A stretch of 64,000 nt of DNA from Pseudomonas lini (GTDB lineage Bacteria > Pseudomonadota > Gammaproteobacteria > Pseudomonadales > Pseudomonadaceae), in NCBI RefSeq assembly GCF_030812475.1, contig NZ_JAUSSR010000004.1, positions 310,001 through 374,000 of the forward strand, written 5' to 3'. A program made the position numbers and the translations under genes. Each line of letters starts with the position of its first letter. The stretch's first letter is position 1. Positions 8,633 through 17,272 of this stretch are shown piece by piece. Below the pieces are notes generated by a model. The model made no database searches and was not told the DNA's origin. It saw only the letters and a program-made list of their open reading frames with translations.

Positions 8633-9865
8633 CTATTTCGACAGGGTCGGCACAGGCGTCAAAACCGTGCCCCAAAGACTGTCTGTGCCAGCGCCGCCAC
8701 CACTGAAAATGAATTGAGCTCCAGCACCGCTCTCAATCATTTGAGTCGCGGCAGCGATGGCCAGCCAAGGTGATGCTTTGCCGGGCTGGCCGAGCAGCGC
8801 ATCCAGATTGCAGATCCCCTGTTTATGCGTGACAGCCACGGGCATTTCAGTCAACACGGTCGCAATGGCCGCCTCGCGTTGCACATCTATACCCACCCGC
8901 CAGACTTGTTTAATTGACTGCGCATCCAGCGGCACCCAGTCGAGGGCCTGTCGCGTGGCGTATAGCAAATCATCGGAAGTGGATTTGCGCTTTTCTTCCG
9001 GACGATGGAGGTAGGCGATCGGCGCCAGGGTGGTTTGCGTCAGCCGGTTGCCAAACAGCAAACCAACGGCGACTTCTGCCGTGCCCTCGGGCTGTTCCGG
9101 GGCAAACCGCACTGCGACCACCATCAGCAACGCCTGGTCGTCGATGCGTTGGTCGAGCCATTGGTCCAGCGCGGCCAGACCACTGCCCTCGACGGGTGAA
9201 GTCGCCTGACGGATGCCGGACCCGCGCCACGCCTTTTGCCACACTTGGCGCCATTGGTCCTCAGACAAACCGCTATCGAGTTCCAGCAACAGGGCCAGTG
9301 GAGCGCCGTCAGGCAACCTGGCAAGGGTTGGCGCCAAGTCGGCGAGCACGGATGCAAGTATTCGCTGCAGAGTGCGTTTGAGGTCTGCATCCGTACCGCC
9401 TGACAGGCGACTATGCCCAGACGTCGTCAGATCCAGCCTGGACGGTTGAGCTTTCAGGGCTTTGGTTGCACTCAGCAAGGCTTCCAGTTGTGAGGCCGGT
9501 GGCTCTCCTGGTGCTCGAAGCGCGGTGTACCAACTCACGCCCAACACTTGCTGCGAGCGTCGACCCTGACGAATCTTGCGGATCAGGACTTCTTCCCGCG
9601 CTTCATCCCAACCATCGGCAGCAGCATGTTCGCCGATATGAAATAGCATTCGCCCGAAACCCAGCGCGCACCAACTCAGGAACGGGACACCTAAGGCCAG
9701 ACGCCAGAACTCATCAGGTTTTTGGGGCAACGTTTCGTCGCCGAACAGTAAGGTTCCTCCTACCCCCAGCAACAACCCCGACAGCAGCAAACCGAGCCAC
9801 AACCAGATACGAGGCCGTGCAGGACGTGGCGCAAGAGGTGGAATTTTATCCAGTGTGACAGGCAT
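8633..9865 (-). CDS. two-helix membrane protein of the T6SS island, unknown function
   Basis: 410 residues. Two hydrophobic helices near the N-terminus (about 20-45 and 55-75) are followed by a soluble domain beginning WDEAREEVLIRKIRQGRRSQQVLGV, with a later strand-rich part (ALLMVVAVRFAPEQ, GVGLLF-like) and a small glycine-rich C-terminus. I do not recognise a named family. It is the last gene of the vgrG-effector-immunity row, 65 bases after the 65-residue gene and on the same strand, so it probably serves the same module as an accessory, adaptor or additional immunity factor; this is inference from position only. Confidence 0.6.
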   Translation of the reverse strand: MPVTLDKIPPLAPRPARPRIWLWLGLLLSGLLLGVGGTLLFGDETLPQKPDEFWRLALGVPFLSWCALGFGRMLFHIGEHAAADGWDEAREEVLIRKIRQGRRSQQVLGVSWYTALRAPGEPPASQLEALLSATKALKAQPSRLDLTTSGHSRLSGGTDADLKRTLQRILASVLADLAPTLARLPDGAPLALLLELDSGLSEDQWRQVWQKAWRGSGIRQATSPVEGSGLAALDQWLDQRIDDQALLMVVAVRFAPEQPEGTAEVAVGLLFGNRLTQTTLAPIAYLHRPEEKRKSTSDDLLYATRQALDWVPLDAQSIKQVWRVGIDVQREAAIATVLTEMPVAVTHKQGICNLDALLGQPGKASPWLAIAAATQMIESGAGAQFIFSGGGAGTDSLWGTVLTPVPTLSK

Positions 9866-9930
9866 GGCTAGCGTGCTCCCGTTTCAGACAGGGATGGCAT
9901 CAATGAACAACTGCTGAGTCTGGACAAAAC

Positions 9931-10128
9931 TTAATGAGTCCTTATTCTTCGCTCCAAGACCTCGCGCTGAGCGCTATCGAAGTCTAAAAGCTCGCTATTC
10001 AAAATAGTGCGATAGATGTCCGTGTTAGGCTTTACGCAGATACCATACGCCGCATTACCCTTCCTTGGCGGGGATCTTGCGGCGGCCATGATAATTAAAC
10101 TGCACAATATTAATTTCCAGCATTTCAT
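9931..10128 (-). CDS. small exported protein in the T6SS effector row
   Basis: 65 residues with a hydrophobic N-terminus (MKCWKLILCSLIIMAAARS) that looks like a signal peptide, and a short charged tail. Its ATG overlaps the stop of the preceding 142-residue gene by four bases (ATGA), implying translational coupling. The region is more AT-rich than its surroundings. It may be a remnant of a longer gene or a second small immunity component. No family recognised. Confidence 0.5.
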   Translation of the reverse strand: MKCWKLILCSLIIMAAARSPPRKGNAAYGICVKPNTDIYRTILNSELLDFDSAQREVLERRIRTH

Positions 10129-10553
10129 TTGCAGGTCACTTCGTTGATTTCTACCTTTTCCTGACAGGAAAGGTGATCTGCCAGGCCATTATAAAATATT
10201 ACTTCGCAGGACATTATTGATTCACCGATGGGTTGTAGGGGGGTCACTCCAATTTTAAAGAGGAGTTTCCCATCTTTGAAGGCGCCCTCTTTTACATCGA
10301 CTGCTGTGTATCCGTCATCAAAACTCTTCCCAGCTAATGAACAGATTTTTTTCTCTGCTGATACCGTGCCTTTACCGCCGGGAAGCAAATTTTGGATAAA
10401 AATACATGACTCATCCGATGAAATAAGGTATCGAACCAAAAGATTTCCTACGTCGCCTGTCCCTGCCATTAGTACTCTCTTGTAGTTAAATTCCGAGGCT
10501 TCACCCACGCCAGCGGCGAAAACAGCGAGTACAAATAAAAAAATTATTTTCAT
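10125..10553 (-). CDS. candidate periplasmic immunity protein for the T6SS effector
   Basis: 142 residues with a clear Sec signal peptide (MKIIFLFVLAVFAAGVGEA, cleavage likely after GEA) and a soluble remainder with four Cys residues suited to periplasmic disulfides. Its ATG shares one base with the effector's stop codon (TAATG), the tight toxin-then-immunity arrangement. Because the effector has a peptidoglycan-hydrolase tip, a periplasmic inhibitor is what protection would need. The family is not recognised, so the role is inferred from position, export signal and AT-rich composition matching the toxin tip. Confidence 0.65.
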   Translation of the reverse strand: MKIIFLFVLAVFAAGVGEASEFNYKRVLMAGTGDVGNLLVRYLISSDESCIFIQNLLPGGKGTVSAEKKICSLAGKSFDDGYTAVDVKEGAFKDGKLLFKIGVTPLQPIGESIMSCEVIFYNGLADHLSCQEKVEINEVTCK

Positions 10554-13219
10554 TATTTTATATACTCCGTTCTTCTCTTAAATCTATCGTCTGGCACGTT
10601 CGACCAACGATCTTTATTGGATATGATATTTCTTACAGGCCCAATATCATTTTCGACAAAAGGCTTTTGAATGAAAGTTCGCGCATGCGTGGTATAATCA
10701 CCTCTATAAATCAGGTCAATTACAACGTCTTGGATCTTACTGTTTACCATTCCCCAAGTGAGTACACCATAAGCATCTTTGACTGCTGCTGTATTCGATA
10801 TGCGAATAACCTCTTTTTTCATGTATGCATAGACAGGCAAGAACAGTTCGTACTGCTGCTTTCTAGAAATCCTTTGCTTTCGGATAGTCATCGGAGCGGT
10901 TTCGAGATAATTTTTCGCTGCTGTTCCATGAAGCCCTTTAGCCCCGACCAGCCAAGTTAGCAGAGGCTCTTCAATTCCTACTGCATACAGGTCTTTTCTT
11001 GGATCAGGCCGCTGACCTAGATCGTAACCTCGGCCAATTGTTACTCCAGACACGCCACCCGGCCAGTGGGCAATTCTACTGAAATATCTGTACGACGGAT
11101 GCGACTCATCCTCTATATCGTTGCCTTCAGCATCAAAGGTTAATTGACCATAAGGTACTGTTAGCCAGCTCAAATCGTTCTGATCATCAACGGCGAAGAA
11201 ACTGCTTACCAATCCGATTGGATGAAAGTAATAAACCTCTCCATGCGCCGGAAGCCCGACTCCCGCCGCCACCTCCCCCCACCAACACATCTGCCTGATC
11301 CGCTGTTTCTCCGCCAACCAATTCAATTGGGGCGTCGAACCGCTATGCCCGAGGACCTCATCCAGCCGATCCCACTTGCCCACCTTGTGGTACCACTCGC
11401 TTTCGCAATTGACGATCAATTGCGAAATGGATTGCGCATGGGCGGGCAGGCTGAGTGCCGTTCGCAGCTCTTCAGCCGTCATCCTGCCATCGCGATTGGC
11501 ATCAATGATGTCGTATAGCCGGGTCTTTAACGGACCCGTGTCGCCTTCATCCGCCATGGGGCCGAAACGCTCGAGTTGCGCTTCGCTCAGGCGTTTGACC
11601 GCGCGCAGGAATGAGGCCATGAACTCCTGAGGGACGTCGTATTCATCGATGATGTCGTAGCCTTCCCAGGACCAGGGGCTGACCCACGGTGTGACGCCGA
11701 CTTCTTCGCGCACCCAGCCATTGAGCGAGAGGTTGTCGGCGTCGTGGAGCAGCCCGTCCAGGCGATACCAGTTACTGGCTTTGCGACTCTCGCTCGCGGT
11801 CACCTGGATTTTTCTGTCGGCCGGCAGGCCATCCAGCATGCTTTTGGGGATTAACAGGTCGGCAGCGCTGAGCGGGCTGGCGGCGCTCCATACCTTAAGT
11901 TGTGCGGCAGTGGCATTTTCTTGATGAGGCACCACTGCGGTGCCCTTGGCGAGCTTCAACCAGGTCCTGTCTTTCTCTGGCAGACGCTGGGCCCAGGCGC
12001 GACTGGCGTTGATGAACCGCTCGACGTCATCGCCACTGAACACTTCCAGATGCAGCTTCTGTTCCGGCTGCTCCGCACCGCTGTCCTGGTACTGGCCGAG
12101 GTGACCGATCAGTTGCCCGGCTTTGATCGCGATGGGCGTGTCGAGCACCACCACCCGGTCCGGCCCCAGCGGTTTCTGTTCGCCTTGCAACTCGGCGAAA
12201 TGCACGTACTGGTCGACGCGTTCCAGTTTGCGGTAATAGCCGTCACCACTGAGCGTGAGGTGTGTGCCATTCGGCAGCTCCATGAGGACTTCACTGTGAA
12301 AGTTCGGTTCGGCGTTGACACTGAGCGAGTCCCCGAGCGTCTTGACGTAATAGTCGTCCCCGGTAATTTGGTTCACCTCGGCAATGGACACATAGCCGCG
12401 CAGCGATCCATCGGCGCTGATCAGATTGGCGGGGCCGAGGCGGTTCTCCAGCTTGCGCATGTGTCTCTCGCCACTGACGGTCACCTCGGCGCCCCGTGGC
12501 AAGAGGTCGATCACCTTGCCCTGCCAATCCTTGTTGCGCACGTTCAGGCCACGCAGCTCAGGTTGTCCGGGGCGGAAGTCGTTCACCGTCTGTTTGACCC
12601 GGAGGATCGGGCTCTCGGGCCAGAATGCCGGGCGTGTGAAGTTGGCGTCCTCGTGGTACACCGACCAATCCTGCAGGTGCATGTACAGGCTATATAAGGT
12701 CAGGCTGGGCGGCGTGTCCGGGCTGCCTTCGATTTTCGGTGGCTGAAGTTGGTGGCGCACCAGCACGAAATTGCGCGAGAACGGTTTTTCTACGGTTTGT
12801 TTATTGATCGAGTAAGTCGTGGTCGGTGCATGCGTGTCGATGCGGTACGCCACCACTTCGCCGTCGGCCAGGCAGTGCACGCTGGATTGATCCAGAGTGC
12901 CAGCGGTGCCGCTGTCGAAATGGATGCCGCCATGAAACAGGCCGCTGCGGCCGAGGGGGAAATAGCCTGCTTTCGCGTTGGCCAGGTGAGTCAGTTGCGA
13001 CAGCGGGTTGCGTTTGTCCTTGGAGGGATCTTTGTCCTTGAACGGGTGGCTCCAGTTTTTCAGTGGCTGCAATCCATCAGTGACGGGCTCTGGCAAAGTG
13101 TCCGCCACAACTGTCGATAAGGTGGAAGCGGGTGGGATGGAAGTCACGGGCGCGGCAGATCGTGAGTGCCGACCGAACGACGACTCGGTGCCAAACAGCC
13201 AAATGAGCAAATCGCGCAT
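10553..13219 (-). CDS. T6SS effector: M23-like fold, SH3 domains, EF-hand, pesticin-like muramidase tip
   Basis: 888 residues, starting at an ATG with GGAG upstream, 31 bases after vgrG. Order: an N-terminal linker; an M23/LytM-like fold (about 93-200, resuming 350-405) whose features GGIHFDSG, LADGEVVAY, YSLYMHL (H181) and KLHLEV (H390) recall lysostaphin peptidases; two SH3-like units inserted at about 226-345 and possibly another at 466-512; a canonical EF-hand loop at 573-584 (DANRDGRMTAEE); and a C-terminal domain from about 683 with WPGGVSGVTIGRGYDLGQR near 719-737, the signature of pesticin/T4-lysozyme-like muramidases. It probably rides on VgrG and cuts peptidoglycan in rival cells. 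The M23 part lacks the first His of the HxH pair (Lys388), so it may only bind wall. Confidence 0.8.
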   Translation of the reverse strand: MRDLLIWLFGTESSFGRHSRSAAPVTSIPPASTLSTVVADTLPEPVTDGLQPLKNWSHPFKDKDPSKDKRNPLSQLTHLANAKAGYFPLGRSGLFHGGIHFDSGTAGTLDQSSVHCLADGEVVAYRIDTHAPTTTYSINKQTVEKPFSRNFVLVRHQLQPPKIEGSPDTPPSLTLYSLYMHLQDWSVYHEDANFTRPAFWPESPILRVKQTVNDFRPGQPELRGLNVRNKDWQGKVIDLLPRGAEVTVSGERHMRKLENRLGPANLISADGSLRGYVSIAEVNQITGDDYYVKTLGDSLSVNAEPNFHSEVLMELPNGTHLTLSGDGYYRKLERVDQYVHFAELQGEQKPLGPDRVVVLDTPIAIKAGQLIGHLGQYQDSGAEQPEQKLHLEVFSGDDVERFINASRAWAQRLPEKDRTWLKLAKGTAVVPHQENATAAQLKVWSAASPLSAADLLIPKSMLDGLPADRKIQVTASESRKASNWYRLDGLLHDADNLSLNGWVREEVGVTPWVSPWSWEGYDIIDEYDVPQEFMASFLRAVKRLSEAQLERFGPMADEGDTGPLKTRLYDIIDANRDGRMTAEELRTALSLPAHAQSISQLIVNCESEWYHKVGKWDRLDEVLGHSGSTPQLNWLAEKQRIRQMCWWGEVAAGVGLPAHGEVYYFHPIGLVSSFFAVDDQNDLSWLTVPYGQLTFDAEGNDIEDESHPSYRYFSRIAHWPGGVSGVTIGRGYDLGQRPDPRKDLYAVGIEEPLLTWLVGAKGLHGTAAKNYLETAPMTIRKQRISRKQQYELFLPVYAYMKKEVIRISNTAAVKDAYGVLTWGMVNSKIQDVVIDLIYRGDYTTHARTFIQKPFVENDIGPVRNIISNKDRWSNVPDDRFKRRTEYIK

Positions 13220-13250
13220 GGTGTGGTTCACTCCTTGAATCTCATTTGGA

Positions 13251-15629
13251 TCAGGCTGAGAAATCCGAAAGTCCCACGGACTCGGTTTGGTGCTCGGACA
13301 GTTGAGCCAGCGGCGGTATTTCCAGTGATTGCCTGGCTGCACCGCTGTAGTCGAGATGCGCCGCCTTGACGTTGTAGTCACCTGCGGTGCCCGATTCGAT
13401 GCTGGAGGGATCGAGGGTGATGTAGCTGCCACCGGCGTTGAGGGTGATTTTCTTCTTGGCGGTGATGTGGATTTCGTCTTCGGTGCTGGTGATTGCCAGG
13501 CCGTGACGAGCGATTAGTTCGAGCGTGTCGTTCTGCGCTTGCACGCTGACTGGCCCGTGGTTGGCGATCAGCTTGATGCCCAGCTTGCGCACGAACAGGC
13601 TCAGCCCCTGCCCCACGCCGATGAACAGGCGCTTGACCACGCTGAGGTCGGCTTCGCCCCCGGCGTTGAGCATCAGGTTGTTTTGCGCCGCCAGTTGCAG
13701 GTGTTTGCCGCTGGTGAGGGCGATGCCCTGGGGTGCGCTGAGGAGTACGACGGCGGCTTTGAGCTCTTCGAGTTGTTGGCGCACGAATGCCATTTGTGCC
13801 TGCACATCCGCGGGATCGGCGTTGGCGGCCTGGGCATCGACAGAGAGTTGCTGCAGTTGCTCGCCCGCCTGTTGCAGACGACCGATGGCCGCGCTCATGT
13901 CCAGGACCGGCCCCTGTGCTTTGGTCTGTTCATCGGCACTGATCAACAACCCCTTCCCCGCCCGAATCGCCCCCCAGCCATCGGTGCGCAACTCAAAGCC
14001 TTCCCCGCGCTTCTGCTGTTCGGCATCGACCAAATGCCCGAGATTCAGCTGACTCTTGCCACTGTGTTCGGTACTCAGCTTGACGTGCTCTTTGCCCCGG
14101 GTGTCCTCCATCCGCAACTTGTTATTGGCCGGCGTGCGCAGCACGTTGCGCTTGTAATTGCGCGCGCGCAGGGTCACGTGGTCGCGGTGTTCGCTGTCGT
14201 GCAGGGCGTGGGCGATGTACGGTCGATCCGGGTCGCCCTGTTCGAAGGCCACTGCCACTTCGGTGCCGGCGATCAGCGGCAAATGCAGGCCGTGGGTGTC
14301 GCCGGCGTAGGGCCGGGCAAGGCGCAGCCACATGCTTTCCTGGCCGGGTTGCCAGGTGTCGCGGTCGAACAGGAAGTGCACGCGGTAGCGCCCTTCGACG
14401 TCGATTTCGGCGTAGGGGTCGTGTTTTTGCGGGTTGCTGACCCGGGCCGGGACGGTGCCGGCGATCTGTGGTTTGGCCAGCAGTGGCGGGCGAAAACACA
14501 CGCTTTCCGAATAGGGGATGGCCTGGAATTGGGCTTCGAAGCTGGCATCGCGCGCGGCGCGGGTGCTGAGGTGGGTGATCACCGTGCCGGGGGCGAAGGC
14601 CTGGGGCGCGCCGCCGGAGATCATCAGCTTCTGGCCGGGGGCCAGGGTCGCGCTGCTGCTGGTGCCGCTGAGGCGGGTCTGGTCGTTGAGGTAACGCTCG
14701 TGTTGCAGGCGGGCGTAGAAGTAGCCGGTTTCCGGCGGCAGGTCTTCGTAGAACTGGTAGCGGTCGCCGAGGGCGGTGTAGGGTTCGGCGTAGTGGTAGG
14801 CCTCGCCGTAGGTGGTGGTTGCGCCGCGGGTGTGGTCGATCTCGCCGTCCAGGTGGGCGCGGGCGTCGCGGTGCTGGTAGGTGCGGATGTTGACCTGGCG
14901 TTCCACCACCTGGTGGTGGGTTTGCAAGGCCCAGACGCCGTCCTGCTCGCTGCTGCTCAGGCCGGCGGGCGGGTGGCAAGGCAGCTCGATGCCGGACTGG
15001 TAACGCAGCTGATCGTCGTGGAATTCGACGACGTCGAGGTGCAGGCGTTCGTCGCTGGTGAAGCGGTACCAGATGCCGACCTCGGCCAGCAGGCGGGCGA
15101 TGAAGGCCAGGTCGCTTTCGCCGTATTGCATGACTTGCAGGCGCCTGGGGTAGGTGCGGGTGAGCTTGAAGAAAAAATCCTCGCCGCGGAAGTCGTGGCG
15201 GCTGCGCAGGATCTGTTCGACGATTTCCGGTACCGACTGGTGTTGGTAGATACGGAACTGCTGACCGCGGGCGAGCAAGGCCAGGCGCGGTTGCAGGGTG
15301 ATTTCATAGCGCGCTTCGTCGACGGAGCCGGACAGGCGTTTGAAGCCGGTGACCACGCCGTGCAGTGTGCGCAGCGGTTTGATCGGCAGGTCCCGGGCCA
15401 GGAAGGTGAGCGGGCGCGGTGGGGCGTGCAGGCTGAAGCGGGCCTCGCGGTTGAGCAGTTGGTCGGCGGCGATGTCCTGCTCGGTGCAGGTGAATTCGAT
15501 GACGTAGTGGAACGGCTGGCTCAGTTGCTCTTCGCCGTGGAAGGCCAGGACGTCGAGGCTCGCGGCGAAGTTGTGGACGCTGAGTTTGTGCCGGCTGTGG
15601 TCGAAGAAGGTGCGCAGTTGGCTGGGCAT
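13251..15629 (-). CDS. vgrG: VgrG (TssI) spike protein with DUF2345 extension
   Basis: 792 residues, an evolved VgrG. The N-terminal gp27-like part (about 1-380) includes FHYVIEFTCTEQDIAADQL, LHGVVTGFKRL and YYFYED-type segments; the gp5-like OB fold carries DPYAEIDVEGRYRVHFLFD and GTEVAVAFEQGDPDRPYI; then the DUF2345 region (about 540-760, TEHSGKSQLNLGHLVD, LTSGKHLQLAAQ) forms the beta-helical needle. It trimerises as the tip of the T6SS puncturing device and carries the effector encoded just downstream. AGGAAGG precedes the ATG. No other T6SS structural gene is in the window, so this is an orphan vgrG island relying on a main cluster elsewhere. Confidence 0.95.
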   Translation of the reverse strand: MPSQLRTFFDHSRHKLSVHNFAASLDVLAFHGEEQLSQPFHYVIEFTCTEQDIAADQLLNREARFSLHAPPRPLTFLARDLPIKPLRTLHGVVTGFKRLSGSVDEARYEITLQPRLALLARGQQFRIYQHQSVPEIVEQILRSRHDFRGEDFFFKLTRTYPRRLQVMQYGESDLAFIARLLAEVGIWYRFTSDERLHLDVVEFHDDQLRYQSGIELPCHPPAGLSSSEQDGVWALQTHHQVVERQVNIRTYQHRDARAHLDGEIDHTRGATTTYGEAYHYAEPYTALGDRYQFYEDLPPETGYFYARLQHERYLNDQTRLSGTSSSATLAPGQKLMISGGAPQAFAPGTVITHLSTRAARDASFEAQFQAIPYSESVCFRPPLLAKPQIAGTVPARVSNPQKHDPYAEIDVEGRYRVHFLFDRDTWQPGQESMWLRLARPYAGDTHGLHLPLIAGTEVAVAFEQGDPDRPYIAHALHDSEHRDHVTLRARNYKRNVLRTPANNKLRMEDTRGKEHVKLSTEHSGKSQLNLGHLVDAEQQKRGEGFELRTDGWGAIRAGKGLLISADEQTKAQGPVLDMSAAIGRLQQAGEQLQQLSVDAQAANADPADVQAQMAFVRQQLEELKAAVVLLSAPQGIALTSGKHLQLAAQNNLMLNAGGEADLSVVKRLFIGVGQGLSLFVRKLGIKLIANHGPVSVQAQNDTLELIARHGLAITSTEDEIHITAKKKITLNAGGSYITLDPSSIESGTAGDYNVKAAHLDYSGAARQSLEIPPLAQLSEHQTESVGLSDFSA

Positions 15630-15812
15630 GGTCAGGCCTTCCTGGTCTGAATGTTGACGAACAGGAAGGGCTTTGCTTCCACCCTGGTCCTAGGGTTTGG
15701 AAGCTTTCACGATGGCGACCACGGTTTAAATAGGGTGTTTCTGATGAGCGCGTAAGACGTTTCCGTATTTTCTGAAGCCGGAAATTCAATCAGCCCTGCC
15801 TGCGAAGCCCTC

Positions 15813-17171
15813 CTACACCAACCGCTCGATTTTCTGATGCTGCCAGACCATCTTGTAATACGCCGTCTGCAATACAAGCATCCCCAGGTACGCCACCGGA
15901 AACGCCATCCACACGCCCTGCAATCCGAAGTGGCCGTCCAGTGCGTAAGCCACCGGCAATTGCACCCCGACTACACAGAAAATCGAAATCGCCATCGGCA
16001 CCAGCACCGAACCGCTGGCACGCATGATGCCGCCGATGATCGCCTGGAAGCCGAACACCAACAGGCTCCAGAGCATTATGTGCAACAGATGCTCGGCCTT
16101 CGCACGCGTGATGTCATCCGTGAGGAACAACCCCAGCAACCAGTGCGACAGCAGATAACCCAACACCACCAACCCACCGGTCAGGCACACGTTGATCAAC
16201 AGCCCCGTACGCAGAATCGGCCCGATGCGCTCGATGCGCCCTGCCCCGATCGCCTGGGCACCCAGGATCGACGCCGTGATCGCAATCGACAGCGCCGGAA
16301 ACTGCACGTAATTGACGATCTGCGTCACCGCGCCATAGGCTGCAGTCGCCTGGGAACCGTGCTGATTCACCAGCGCCAGAATCACCAGTTCCGACACCGA
16401 CAACACCACCATCTGCAACCCGGTCGGCAAACCGATGCGCAGCACCTTGCCGAGAATCACCAGGTCCATCCGCATCGCCGCAAACATCTCCCGATCCGGC
16501 GCCAATGGATGCCCCTTGCGAATCAAGCGCCACGCCAGCCACGCCATCGCCGACAGGTTCCCCACCAACCCCGCATACGCCGCACTCTGAATCCCCATCA
16601 TCGGCAACCCCAGCCAACCGCGAATCAATGCCGGCGTCAGCGCCAGGCCGATACAGGTCGACACCACCAACGCGATCAGCGGCGACACGGTATCGCTCAC
16701 GCCGCGCAGCAGTTGGGTGAACAGCACGTAGACCAGCAGCGAAGGCATGATCCACATCATCACGTGGGCGTAGGCCACGGCATCGTCCAGCACGTCGGCC
16801 GGCGTGCCCAAACCCTCCAGCGCTGGCCTGGCGAACACACTGCCCAGCACCGCTGCCACCAATCCGATCATCGCGCCCAACAGCAAGGTGGTCGCGGCGA
16901 TGGTCTTCACCAGATGCGGTTCACGCGCACCCCAGGCTTGACCGATGAGCACGCCGGCACCCGCGCCGAGGCCGATGACCAGGGCGATGAAGAAGAACAC
17001 GATCGGGAACATGCCCGATACGGCTGCCAAGGCTTGGGTGCCGAGCATCTGGCCGATGTAGATGCTGTTGATGGTGCCCGACATGGATTGGAGAAAGTTG
17101 GAGAGGACCATGGGGGCCAGGAAAAGGAGGTAAGTTTTCCAGAGGGGGTGCTGGGTGGTCGGGGTTTGCAT
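15813..17171 (-). CDS. MATE-family efflux transporter
   Basis: 452 residues with about twelve transmembrane helices and the MATE hallmarks: an N-terminal half with SMSGTINSIYIGQMLGTQALAAVSGMFP (split here as one helix and its loop), GLGAGAGVLIGQAWGA, and a matching C-terminal half (GLPTGLQMVVLSVSEL, AAYGAVTQIVNY). These proteins export cationic drugs or metabolites using H+ or Na+ gradients. It is transcribed alone; the neighbour downstream is the vgrG gene in the same direction but 183 bases away. Confidence 0.92.
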   Translation of the reverse strand: MQTPTTQHPLWKTYLLFLAPMVLSNFLQSMSGTINSIYIGQMLGTQALAAVSGMFPIVFFFIALVIGLGAGAGVLIGQAWGAREPHLVKTIAATTLLLGAMIGLVAAVLGSVFARPALEGLGTPADVLDDAVAYAHVMMWIMPSLLVYVLFTQLLRGVSDTVSPLIALVVSTCIGLALTPALIRGWLGLPMMGIQSAAYAGLVGNLSAMAWLAWRLIRKGHPLAPDREMFAAMRMDLVILGKVLRIGLPTGLQMVVLSVSELVILALVNQHGSQATAAYGAVTQIVNYVQFPALSIAITASILGAQAIGAGRIERIGPILRTGLLINVCLTGGLVVLGYLLSHWLLGLFLTDDITRAKAEHLLHIMLWSLLVFGFQAIIGGIMRASGSVLVPMAISIFCVVGVQLPVAYALDGHFGLQGVWMAFPVAYLGMLVLQTAYYKMVWQHQKIERLV

Positions 17172-17272
17172 TGGGTGGAAGTCCAGCTCGACTGCGGGAA
17201 TAGGATTCTAGAGGATAGCGTCAGCGGCGATGAAGAAAGTGAAATGAATGCCTCGGAGCGAGCTCGATTCAT

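Noticed and set aside
11900..12980. Active M23 zinc peptidase in the effector
   Set aside because: The first His of the HxH motif is Lys388 and the HxGxD site is altered, so activity cannot be claimed from sequence.
13220..13432. 71-codon N-terminal extension of the T6SS effector
   Set aside because: It overlaps the end of vgrG, has no recognisable content, and a good ribosome site sits before the ATG at 13219.
8633..15629. Prophage tail module
   Set aside because: VgrG resembles a phage spike, but no tail tube, baseplate, capsid, integrase or lysis genes accompany it, and the DUF2345 extension with a dedicated effector is typical of T6SS.
13539..15650. 703-codon open frame antisense to vgrG
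   Set aside because: A high-GC shadow: it is low in complexity (Gly/Ala/Val/Gln runs), lacks a ribosome site, and lies wholly opposite a well-conserved VgrG. The same holds for long antisense frames at 1854-3515, 15837-17276 and 62852-63838.
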